Below are positions 8,580 to 16,293 of a stretch of 64,000 bases of DNA, piece after piece; the first letter of the stretch is position 1; each line of letters opens with the position of its first letter. The notes under the pieces were generated by a model. That model saw only the letters and a program-made list of their open reading frames with translations, made no database searches and was not told where the DNA came from. Made by a program: the position numbers and the translations under genes. Origin of the DNA: Lacisediminihabitans sp040549465. Its GTDB lineage: Bacteria; Actinomycetota; Actinomycetes; Actinomycetales; Microbacteriaceae. Where the stretch lies: contig NZ_JBEPTL010000003.1 of NCBI RefSeq assembly GCF_040549465.1, forward strand, positions 124,001-188,000. Direction: 5' to 3'.

Positions 8580-10325
8580 TTAGACGTCGCTCAGCACTTC
8601 GGCTGGGTTGTTCCGAAGCGGCTCTTCGACGTGAACATACTTGCCGCCCATTGCGAGCGATGCAACCGCACCGATCACCGACATGACGGCGGCGGCGATG
8701 AAGACGATCACGAGCCCGGCGTGGAACGGATCGGATATCAGCTGCGGGAAGAACGCCTTGCCGGTGAGCGCGGCGGCATTCGAGGAGGTCAGCGATTTGA
8801 GTACCCCAGTCGGCCCGAGGATGGATTCGATCGGGTTGTAACCGAGGAAGGCCGCGAAGAGGCTGCCCACCGGGGGAGTAGCGGCGACCTGGTCGGCGAC
8901 GGTGCTGCTCACGCCGTGAGACGTGAGACCTGCGCGCATCGCGTTCGGCAGGGTGACCGAGAGCCCGGCGATCATCAGCGAGAAGAAGATGCCGATCGAG
9001 AGCGAGTTTCCCGCGTTCTGGAAGGTGCCGGTCATCCCGGATGCAGCTCCACGCTGGTTCGCCGGAACACTGTTCATGATCGCCGTGCGGTTGGGCGCCG
9101 CGAACATGCCGGAGCCGACGCCGTTGAGGAAGGTGAGCATGGCGAATATCCAATACTCGAAGTTGACCGGGATGAAGAGCAGGGCCACGAAGGTCAGGCC
9201 GACAAGCAACAGTCCGGCTGTGGCGAAGGTGCGGGCGCCGAAACGATCGGAGAGGGTCCCGGAAATCGGTCCGGAGACGAGGAATCCCACGGTCAGCGGC
9301 AGTAGGTAGATGCCAGCCCAGAGCGGGGTGCTCTCGTACGAATAGCCGTGCAGCGGGAGCCAGATGCCCTGCAACCAGATGATGAGCATGAACTGGAGTC
9401 CACCCCGGCCGATGGAGGCGAGCAGCCCGGCGAAGTTGCCGAAAGCGAAAGCCCTGATGCGGAAGAGCCGCATATTGAACATCGGATCTTTCACCCGCAG
9501 CTCGAGGAAGACGAAGAAGACGAGCAGTATGGCGCCACCGATGATGCCGGCGAGCACCCAGGGATTGGTCCATCCGGTCGAGCTGTCGCCGTAAGGCTGG
9601 ATGCCATAGGTGATGCCGGAGAGGAGAGCGATGAGCCCGATACCGAAGACGATGTTTCCCGGCCAGTCGACCTTTCCGGTCGCCCGCGTACCGACCTCGT
9701 GCAGAGATTTGTACGACCAGATGGTGCCGAGGATGCCGAAGGGCACGCTCACGATGAAGACGGCACGCCAGTCGAGTTCGGCCAACACCCCTCCGACGAT
9801 CAGGCCGAGGAAGGTTCCGGCGATTCCGGCGACCTGGTTGATGCCGAGGGCGAATCCTCGGCGTTCGATCGGGAAGGCGTCGGTGAGAATGGCCGTGGAG
9901 TTGGCGAAGAGCATCGCACCTCCGACGGCCTGCACCACGCGCCATCCGATCAGCCAGAGCGCACCGGCTCCCGAGGTGAAGGGGTCGAAAACCAGGAAGA
10001 TCGCCGAGATCGTAAAGATGACGAAGCCGAGGTTATAGATGCGCACGCGGCCGTAGAGGTCGCCGAGGCGACCGAAGCTGACCACCAGCACCGCGGTCAC
10101 CAGGATGTAGCCGGTCAGCATCCAGAGCAGGTAGCTCACATTGCCCGGTTCGAGCGGGTTGAGCTTGATGCCCTTGAAGATCGCGGGCAGCGAGATCAGC
10201 ACGATCGATCCGTTGATCGTGGCCATCAGAATGCCCAGCGTGGTGTTGCTCAGCGCGATCCACTTGTATTTCGGGTGGTCCTTGTTGAACATGCCCGTGC
10301 GTTCGCGAACAGCTTTTTCAGCCAC
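8580..10325 (-). CDS. MFS multidrug exporter, DHA2 (EmrB/QacA) family
   Basis: A 581-residue drug-proton antiporter with 14 predicted membrane helices. Family markers are MATINGSIVLISLPAI in helix 1, SFGRLGDLYGRVRIYNLGF in the helix 2-3 loop and GWRVVQAVGGAMLFANSTAI (motif C region). A GTG at 10325 is preceded by GGAGGAATC, a strong ribosome binding site; the frame extends to ATG 10349 and 10412, but that would put the Shine-Dalgarno sequence inside the gene. It forms an operon with the marR gene downstream. The substrate is unknown. Confidence 0.88.
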   Translation of the reverse strand: MAEKAVRERTGMFNKDHPKYKWIALSNTTLGILMATINGSIVLISLPAIFKGIKLNPLEPGNVSYLLWMLTGYILVTAVLVVSFGRLGDLYGRVRIYNLGFVIFTISAIFLVFDPFTSGAGALWLIGWRVVQAVGGAMLFANSTAILTDAFPIERRGFALGINQVAGIAGTFLGLIVGGVLAELDWRAVFIVSVPFGILGTIWSYKSLHEVGTRATGKVDWPGNIVFGIGLIALLSGITYGIQPYGDSSTGWTNPWVLAGIIGGAILLVFFVFLELRVKDPMFNMRLFRIRAFAFGNFAGLLASIGRGGLQFMLIIWLQGIWLPLHGYSYESTPLWAGIYLLPLTVGFLVSGPISGTLSDRFGARTFATAGLLLVGLTFVALLFIPVNFEYWIFAMLTFLNGVGSGMFAAPNRTAIMNSVPANQRGAASGMTGTFQNAGNSLSIGIFFSLMIAGLSVTLPNAMRAGLTSHGVSSTVADQVAATPPVGSLFAAFLGYNPIESILGPTGVLKSLTSSNAAALTGKAFFPQLISDPFHAGLVIVFIAAAVMSVIGAVASLAMGGKYVHVEEPLRNNPAEVLSDV

Positions 10326-10364
10326 GATTCCTCCGATTACCGGCGTCATCGTTGCGCGCCAAAC

Positions 10365-10386
10365 AGTTAGTTGTTGTGTGCTAACT
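10365..10386. promoter_or_regulatory. Probable MarR operator upstream of the exporter-marR operon
   Basis: A perfect 6-bp inverted repeat, AGTTAG at 10365-10370 and CTAACT at 10381-10386, separated by 10 bp. A shifted reading, TAGTT...AACTA, is also symmetric. It lies 40 bp upstream of the exporter start, as expected for an operator bound by the downstream-encoded MarR protein. The AT-rich stretch ctaactatat may also hold the promoter. Confidence 0.6.
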
Positions 10387-10469
10387 ATATCGCAGGGTAT
10401 GAGGCCCACCACTCATCGCGGCGACGTCGCACAGTGGACCAAACTCTGCGCCCGCTGGCTCGAGAACCT

Positions 10470-11495
10470 CTAGGCAGACTCTCGCCTCACGAGGGTGTGT
10501 GTCATCCTCGGCTGGGAGTGCGGACCCGAGAGTGGCAGGGTGCCGGAGAGTATTCCTTCGATCAGTTCGAGTGCGACATGGGCGACTTCGGTCTTGTCGA
10601 GCGCGAGACTCGTCAGCTCCGGCGTGACGAGCTGGCCGATGTCGAGGCCGTCAATGCCGATGACCGCCATGTCCTGCGGCACCCGCACTCCGGCTCGAGC
10701 GAACCCTTTGAGCGCACCCACGGCCATGACGTCATTGAAGACCAGCACCGCGTCGGCGGCGGGATACTGTTCGTGGAGAAGGCGCGCCGCATCCACGCCA
10801 CCCTGGTGCGTATCCTGCGCCGACACCTCGGAAGCGTTCGACCATGGCAGGCCGTGATCGCGCAGGTAGTCTCGATAGATCAGTCGTCGACGGGATGGTT
10901 CCCCGCCCGCATCGATCATCGCGACGTTGCGCCGCCCTGAAGCTACGAGGTAGTCGAGCGCTTCGGTGATTCCGACGGCGTAGTCGATCTCGATGCGCGC
11001 CCGATTCTCGTCGAACTGTGCGTCGTCGAGAATCACCGTCGGCACCGAAGCGAGCAGGTCGTCCCAGATCCAGCGATCGTGGGGGAGATGGCCGACAACG
11101 GCATCCACTCGGCGCACCAGCGATTCGAGCGCCAGGTTGCCGCTGGCCGGTTGTCGACCGAGGTCACAGACGATCACGCTCCAGTCGCGTTCCGCCGCAA
11201 GTCGCACGAGAGAGGAGGCGAGCTCCGGATAGTAGGGGTTTCGCAGGTCGTTGACAACGAATCCGATGGCGACGCTGCGCCCACCGACCAGGCTCTGGGC
11301 CGCACGATTGGGGCGGTAGTTGAGTTTCTTCGCCGCATCGAGCACCCTGGTGCGGGTCTGCTGGCTGATGTCCGGAAGCCCATTAAGTGCCCTGGTCACC
11401 GTCTGTCGAGAGACTCCGGCAGCCTGCGCGACGTCGATGATCGTGGGGCGGCGGAGGTTCGATTGGTCGTTCTCGGCACTGGGCATAGAAGGCAT
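10470..11495 (-). CDS. LacI-family transcriptional regulator
   Basis: A 341-residue repressor with an N-terminal LacI helix-turn-helix (TIIDVAQAAGVSRQTVTRAL then NGLPDISQQTRTRVLDAA) and hinge helix RPNRAAQSL, followed by a periplasmic-binding-protein-like sugar domain (GFVVNDLRNPYYPELASSL). It is transcribed away from the fused oxidoreductase gene, and an 18-bp perfect palindrome with a LacI-type core lies 18 bp upstream of its start. This predicts autoregulation and control of the divergent gene by a sugar or polyol ligand. Confidence 0.92.
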   Translation of the reverse strand: MPSMPSAENDQSNLRRPTIIDVAQAAGVSRQTVTRALNGLPDISQQTRTRVLDAAKKLNYRPNRAAQSLVGGRSVAIGFVVNDLRNPYYPELASSLVRLAAERDWSVIVCDLGRQPASGNLALESLVRRVDAVVGHLPHDRWIWDDLLASVPTVILDDAQFDENRARIEIDYAVGITEALDYLVASGRRNVAMIDAGGEPSRRRLIYRDYLRDHGLPWSNASEVSAQDTHQGGVDAARLLHEQYPAADAVLVFNDVMAVGALKGFARAGVRVPQDMAVIGIDGLDIGQLVTPELTSLALDKTEVAHVALELIEGILSGTLPLSGPHSQPRMTHTLVRRESA

Positions 11496-11512
11496 CGTAC
11501 TGATAAGCTTGT

Positions 11513-11530
11513 GCCGTGAACGTTCACGGC
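11513..11530. promoter_or_regulatory. 18-bp perfect palindrome, predicted LacI-family operator
   Basis: The sequence GCCGTGAACGTTCACGGC is identical to its reverse complement over all 18 bases. The core TGAACGTTCA fits the LacI/CcpA pattern TGnnAnCGnTnnCA with a central CG. It lies between the divergent lacI gene (start 11495) and the oxidoreductase gene (start 11576), so one bound dimer could control both. Confidence 0.85.
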
Positions 11531-11575
11531 AACAAAGCTGACGGTGACAATGCTACACAATCGAGGAGCAGGACA

Positions 11576-13576
11576 GTGGCTCAAGCCCACCTTCGTTGGG
11601 GAATCATCGGACCGGGGTCCATAGCCCACCGGTTCGCCGAGCAACTCCCATCGAGCGCCACCGGCAGGCTCGTCGCGGTCGCCAGTCGAGATCTCTCCCG
11701 AGCTGAAGCTTTTGTCGGTGAGTTCGCCACCGGCAATGTAGCGCCGGTGGCCTACGGGTCCTACGCCGAACTCTTGGCGGACACCGACGTCGATGCCGTC
11801 TACATCGCCACCGTGCACACCGAGCACGTCCGGCTGGTGATCGAGGCCGCCGAGGCCGGAAAGCACATCATCAGCGAGAAGCCGCTCGCGGTGAATCATG
11901 CCGGCGTCATGGTCGCCATCGAAGCTGCTCGCCGTAACGGCGTATACCTCGCCGAGGGGTTCATGTACCGCTTCCATCCGCAGGTCGCGCGGGTTCTCGA
12001 GCTGCTGCGCTCCGGCGCGATCGGCGATATCCAGCACGTCGAAGCGTCGTTCTCGTTCTCCGGCGACTTTCCCGCCGATCACCGCCTGAAGAATCCGGAT
12101 CTCGCCGGTGGCGGCATCCTCGATGTCGGGGGATACCCGGTCTCCGCAGCACGACTGGTCGCGGGAGTCGCCGCAGGGCAGTTGTTTGTTGACCCGGTTT
12201 CGCTGACGGCATCCGGCACCATTGGTTCGACCGGTGTCGACGAATGGGCGAGTGCCTCGCTCACTTTCGCGTCAGGGGTCACCGCGCATGTCACCAGTGG
12301 CGTCGGTCTCCAGGGCAGGAACGAGGTCGTCGTCTTCGGATCGGCCGGACGCCTCACCCTGCCGGAACCATGGTTGCCGAACATCGTGGATGGCTCGACC
12401 ATCGAGATCGCCCGAGTGGGTGAACCGGTGGAGGTCATCGCCGTGGCGCCCGCCCATGCCTACGCCCTGCAGGCGGACGCCGCCGCAGAATTTGCGGCAG
12501 AGGGCCAGGCTCCGCAGATGAACTGGGCCGACAGTCTCGGCAATGCTCGCACCCTCGACCAGTGGCGTGCAGCAGTCGGCCTGGTCTACCCCTTCGAGCA
12601 GCCGACGGCGCTGGTTCCGACAGCCAGCGGATTGCCGCTCGCGGTCGATGCGGGCAACGTCATGCCCTATGGGCAGATCGCCGGGATAGACAAGCGGATG
12701 TCGCGCCTGATTCTCGGATGCGACAACCAGACGACCCTGCCGCACGCCTCAGCCATGTTCGACGACTTCGTCGAGCGCGGCGGCAACGCCTTCGACACCG
12801 GATACATCTACGGTAACGGCCTGATGGAGAAGCTGCTCGGGCAGTGGGTGACCAATCGTGGCATCCGCGACGACATCGTGATCGTCGGCAAGGGAGCGCA
12901 CACGCCCTACTGTGATCCGGAATCGCTGACCCGTCAGCTGCTCGAGACTCTCGACCGGTTGCAGACCGACCATCTCGATCTTTACCTGATGCACCGGGAC
13001 AACCCGGACATCCCGGTCGGCGACTTCGTCGATGTGCTCGACGAGCACGCGAGAGCAGGACGCATCAGCGCGTTCGGGGGATCGAACTGGACCATTCCAC
13101 GCTTCGAGGCGGCCAATGAGTACGCCCGCGCCAACGACAAGCAAGGCTTCGCCGCGCTGAGCAACCATTTCGGTCTGGCCAGGGCACTGGACGTGCCGTG
13201 GGCGGGTTGCGAGCACGCGACCGATCCCGAGTCGAAGAAATGGCTGGAGGAGACTCTCACCCCGCTGCTGCCATGGTCGTCGCAGGCCCGTGGATTCTTC
13301 ACCGGTCGCGCAGATCCCGCTGACAGGTCGGATGCCGAACTGGTGCGTTGCTACTACAGCGACGACAATTTCGAGCGGCTGGCGCGTGCTCGCTGGCTCG
13401 GTGCGGAGCGGGGAGTCGCACCCACGGCGATAGCGCTGGCGTATGTACTCGCACAGAAGTTCCCGACCTTCGCCCTGATCGGCCCACGGAGCATCGAGGA
13501 GACGCGAACATCCATGGAGGGTCTGCGCGTCGAACTCAGTGACGAGCAGGTGCGCTGGCTCGACCTGCGCGACTAG
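11576..13576 (+). CDS. Fusion of a Gfo/Idh/MocA dehydrogenase and an aldo/keto reductase
   Basis: A 666-residue two-domain protein. The N-terminal part starts with the Rossmann turn WGIIGPGSIAHRFAEQLPSS and continues with the Gfo/Idh/MocA block ISEKPLAVNHAGV and AEGFMYRFHPQ, typical of sugar or trans-dihydrodiol dehydrogenases. From about residue 375 it is an aldo/keto reductase: FDTGYIYGNGLMEKLLGQW, then DLYLMHRDNP and a late cofactor site ALIGPRS. The GTG at 11576 follows GAGGAG by 7 bp; an in-frame GTG at 11516 lies inside the palindrome and is rejected. It probably oxidises and reduces sugars or polyols under LacI control. Confidence 0.9.
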   Translation: MAQAHLRWGIIGPGSIAHRFAEQLPSSATGRLVAVASRDLSRAEAFVGEFATGNVAPVAYGSYAELLADTDVDAVYIATVHTEHVRLVIEAAEAGKHIISEKPLAVNHAGVMVAIEAARRNGVYLAEGFMYRFHPQVARVLELLRSGAIGDIQHVEASFSFSGDFPADHRLKNPDLAGGGILDVGGYPVSAARLVAGVAAGQLFVDPVSLTASGTIGSTGVDEWASASLTFASGVTAHVTSGVGLQGRNEVVVFGSAGRLTLPEPWLPNIVDGSTIEIARVGEPVEVIAVAPAHAYALQADAAAEFAAEGQAPQMNWADSLGNARTLDQWRAAVGLVYPFEQPTALVPTASGLPLAVDAGNVMPYGQIAGIDKRMSRLILGCDNQTTLPHASAMFDDFVERGGNAFDTGYIYGNGLMEKLLGQWVTNRGIRDDIVIVGKGAHTPYCDPESLTRQLLETLDRLQTDHLDLYLMHRDNPDIPVGDFVDVLDEHARAGRISAFGGSNWTIPRFEAANEYARANDKQGFAALSNHFGLARALDVPWAGCEHATDPESKKWLEETLTPLLPWSSQARGFFTGRADPADRSDAELVRCYYSDDNFERLARARWLGAERGVAPTAIALAYVLAQKFPTFALIGPRSIEETRTSMEGLRVELSDEQVRWLDLRD

Positions 13577-13646
13577 GCATCATCTCCGCTTACGACGTGC
13601 AATAGCCCGATTGGTGCGGCTGGGAGGGGACGGCAAGAATACCGGC

Positions 13647-14132
13647 ATGCCATCCCCGGTTCGCGGAGTCCGTATCGCCGTCGCCCGCTTTTCCCGCTCG
13701 CGCTTCTTCCGGCGCTTCGGCCCGACCATCATGCCGCCGCTGGAGAAAGGGATCGCCTGGGTCACGCGCGGACGCGTGCAGATGAGTGGTCTGCTCGTGC
13801 CGTCGCTGGTGCTCCACACCAGCGGCGCCAAGTCGGGCCTCGAACGGCATACCACGCTCATGTACTGTCCGGAGGGTGCGAGCCGGATGCTGGTGACCGG
13901 AAGCAATTTCGCCCGTGACAACCATCCGGCTTGGACAGCCAACCTGCTCGCCAACCCCGACGCGGCGGTCAGCGTGCACGGCCGCCGCATCCGGGTGACA
14001 GCGACACTGATCGGCGATGACGAGCGCGAGGGCGTCTGGCGCTTCATCGAGCGCCAGTGGCCGGGCTATCGGGGATACGAGCGCGCCTCCGGTCGGATCC
14101 TGCGCATTTTCCGACTCACGCCGACTGGTTAG
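13647..14132 (+). CDS. Deazaflavin (F420)-dependent nitroreductase-family protein (DDN-like)
   Basis: A 161-residue split-barrel protein of the Ddn/deazaflavin-dependent nitroreductase group. Characteristic segments are LVLHTSGAKSGLERHTTLMY, then GSNFARDNHPAWTANLLANP and a final WPGYRGYERASGR. Members use reduced F420 to reduce quinones, nitro compounds or fatty acids; the physiological substrate is not predictable here. The ATG at 13647 was chosen because the residues before it (from 13539) overlap the end of the preceding gene and lack similarity. No F420 biosynthesis genes are in this window. Confidence 0.82.
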   Translation: MPSPVRGVRIAVARFSRSRFFRRFGPTIMPPLEKGIAWVTRGRVQMSGLLVPSLVLHTSGAKSGLERHTTLMYCPEGASRMLVTGSNFARDNHPAWTANLLANPDAAVSVHGRRIRVTATLIGDDEREGVWRFIERQWPGYRGYERASGRILRIFRLTPTG

Positions 14133-14326
14133 TCGCGCCCAGCGACGGCTCCCACCGTCTCTTTGGCATGATGGCAGGGAACGCGACGCTGCACGTCCTG
14201 CTGCTGGGTATCTCGCGCAGCAGCGCGTGGCCTGAGGCCGCATATAGCGACCATGGTGCCATTGTCGGGGCCTCGCTAGTAGTCAAACAGGTCGCCTTCA
14301 GTCCTGATTACGACCAAGATTGATGG

Positions 14327-15295
14327 GTGGCAAAAACAACCTCCAGGGTGCTCGCCCTACTCAACCTCCTGCAGACCCACCGGCAGTGGTCGGGACCACA
14401 GCTGGCCGAGCGGCTGAGCGTCACAGAACGCACGCTTCGACGCGATGTCGAACGACTCCGCGCACTCGGATACCGCATCGAAGCCGCCAGGGGAGCGACC
14501 GGCGGCTATCGTCTTGAGGCTGGATCCCAGCTCCCTCCGTTGCTGCTCACTGACGACGAAGCGGTGACCATGGCCATCGGACTCCGCGTCGCGGCCAGCC
14601 AGGGCATCGTCGAAGGCGAGCAGACCACCCTCAGTGCGATGGCGAAGTTCGAGCAGATTCTCCCTTCTGCGCTTCGCGAGCGGGTCAACGCGATCGCCGG
14701 GCTCGCCCGATCCGAGACCCCGCGGAGTGCTGCCGCAGTCTCGCCCGACATGCTCGGCCAGCTCGCTCTCGCCTGCCGCGATGGCGAGCGGATCCGCTTC
14801 CATTACGTTGCTGCGAACGGCGATGAAACCGATCGCGTGGTCGAGCCGCACTCCCTCGTCGCGGCCGAACACAGCTGGTTCCTGGTCTGCTGGGATCTTC
14901 GTCGTGACGATTGGCGCACCTTTCGTATCGACAGAATGAGCCGCTTCTTCGGCACACGTCTTCGCTTCGAGTCACGCGACCTGCCCGCGGAGAATGCCGC
15001 AGAGTTCGTCGCTGCTGCGGTCGCCTCACTTCGGCGGCGTCACAACGCGGAGGTCCTGATCGCACTGCCGCTCGAGGAGATGGTCGAGTATTTCGGGCCG
15101 TGGTCGAAGGGCGTGACCCGCGTCGACGACGAGACCACGAGCTGGCCGATCGGTGGTGACAGCTTCGAGCTGATGTTGATGGTCCTGCTCTGGATTCCAG
15201 CCGGAGTCGAGTACGAGCTCCGTGGCTCGGATGAATTCCTTGCCTTCGCGCACGAAGCCACTGGTCGGCTGAATAGGTCGCTCCGAGCCACTTGA
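14327..15295 (+). CDS. WYL-domain helix-turn-helix transcriptional regulator (YafY-like)
   Basis: A 322-residue regulator with an N-terminal winged helix (LAERLSVTERTLRRDVERLR) followed by GYRIEAARGATGGYRLEAG, the standard DeoR/YafY linker, and a C-terminal WYL domain containing RVVEPHSLVAAEHSWFLVCW and FRIDRMSRF. WYL domains bind nucleic acids or ligands. The gene starts with GTG. It is 30 bp upstream of a DinB-fold gene, an arrangement common for these regulators, and the two are likely one unit. Confidence 0.88.
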   Translation: MAKTTSRVLALLNLLQTHRQWSGPQLAERLSVTERTLRRDVERLRALGYRIEAARGATGGYRLEAGSQLPPLLLTDDEAVTMAIGLRVAASQGIVEGEQTTLSAMAKFEQILPSALRERVNAIAGLARSETPRSAAAVSPDMLGQLALACRDGERIRFHYVAANGDETDRVVEPHSLVAAEHSWFLVCWDLRRDDWRTFRIDRMSRFFGTRLRFESRDLPAENAAEFVAAAVASLRRRHNAEVLIALPLEEMVEYFGPWSKGVTRVDDETTSWPIGGDSFELMLMVLLWIPAGVEYELRGSDEFLAFAHEATGRLNRSLRAT

Positions 15296-15325
15296 TCGAG
15301 GCTCCGATGAGCGTAGGTTCGAATC

Positions 15326-15838
15326 ATGTCTGTTTCTACGAACCTTCTCGTCGACGCCTACGACCGCATCCGGGACAACCTTCATCGTGTGGTTTCCGGC
15401 CTCGACGAAGAACAACTCGCCGCCCGTCCGGATGACGAAGGCAACTCGATCGCCTGGCTCGTCTGGCACCTCACACGGGTACAGGACGACCACATCGCTG
15501 ACACTGCCGGCAGTGAGCAGCTGTGGACCTCCCACGGATGGGAGAAGCGGTTCGGCCTGCCATTCGAGACGGGCGCGACGGGGTATGGCCAGTCGTCGGG
15601 CGAGGTCGGTTCCGTGCGGGGACTCAGCGCGGAGCAGCTCGCCGGCTATCACGACGCTGTCCACCAGCGCACCGTCGAGTACATCACCGGCCTGAACGAC
15701 AGTGACCTCGAGCAGGTGGTCGATGAGGCGTGGGACCCGCCGGTGACCCGCGCGATTCGACTGGTCAGCGTGATCTCCGACGACCTCCAGCACGTCGGCC
15801 AGGCGGCCATGGTGCGCGGGCTGATCGGTCGCCGCTAG
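15326..15838 (+). CDS. DinB-superfamily (DUF664) protein
   Basis: A 170-residue four-helix protein of the DinB/DUF664 type. The histidines expected for a metal site are visible in SIAWLVWHLTRVQDDHIADT and ISDDLQHVGQAAM. In actinobacteria, relatives are mycothiol-dependent transferases or isomerases, and mycothione reductase is encoded elsewhere in this window, so a mycothiol-linked role is plausible but unproven. The stop overlaps by 3 bases the stop of the convergent cytosine deaminase gene. Confidence 0.8.
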   Translation: MSVSTNLLVDAYDRIRDNLHRVVSGLDEEQLAARPDDEGNSIAWLVWHLTRVQDDHIADTAGSEQLWTSHGWEKRFGLPFETGATGYGQSSGEVGSVRGLSAEQLAGYHDAVHQRTVEYITGLNDSDLEQVVDEAWDPPVTRAIRLVSVISDDLQHVGQAAMVRGLIGRR

Positions 15839-16293
15839 TCCTCCCCGATGTCCTCGTTCCAGAGCTCCGGGTTGTCGGTGATGAATGTACTCATCATGGA
15901 AACGAGTTCCGGGTCGTTCACGACCGTCAGCTGCACGCCATTCTCCGCGAGCCAATCCTGGCCGCCCAAGAAATTTGTGTCGTCGCCGACAACCACGTGA
16001 CCGATGCCGAACTGGCGCACGAGTCCTGAGCAGTACCAGCAGGGCGACAGGGTCGTGACCATCACCGTGTCACGATAGCTCCGCTGCCGTCCCGCGTTGT
16101 GGAACGCGTTCGTCTCGGCGTGCATCGCAGCATCGCCGTCCTGCACCCGACGGTTGTGACCGCTGCCGAGCAGGGTGCCGTCCGAGGCGAAGAGCGCCGC
16201 GCCGATCGGGATACCGCCCTCCGCCGCGCCCATCGCGGCCTCAGCGACGGCGACGGCCAGCTTCTCGGCATTGGTTGCGTAGACGGTGGTCAT
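15835..16293 (-). CDS. Cytosine deaminase, yeast Fcy1-like
   Basis: A 152-residue zinc-dependent deaminase of the CDA/tRNA-deaminase fold. The catalytic motifs are MHAETNAFHNAG (HAE) and TTLSPCWYC (PCxxC). The remainder follows the fungal cytosine deaminase pattern: GHVVVGDDTNFLGG and a C-terminal NPELWNEDIGE resembling the end of yeast Fcy1. This points to conversion of cytosine to uracil rather than guanine or tRNA deamination. Its start ATG overlaps the stop of the upstream permease gene by 4 bases, so they are translationally coupled and form a pyrimidine salvage operon. Confidence 0.9.
   Translation of the reverse strand: MTTVYATNAEKLAVAVAEAAMGAAEGGIPIGAALFASDGTLLGSGHNRRVQDGDAAMHAETNAFHNAGRQRSYRDTVMVTTLSPCWYCSGLVRQFGIGHVVVGDDTNFLGGQDWLAENGVQLTVVNDPELVSMMSTFITDNPELWNEDIGED

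Noticed and set aside
9348..10370. A 340-codon acidic open frame on the plus strand
   Set aside because: Antisense to the EmrB-type exporter, no similarity to known families.
14057..14323. Possible 88-residue gene between the DDN-like and WYL genes
   Set aside because: Overlaps the end of the DDN-like gene, has no ribosome binding site or recognisable motif; the 194-bp gap is probably only promoter.
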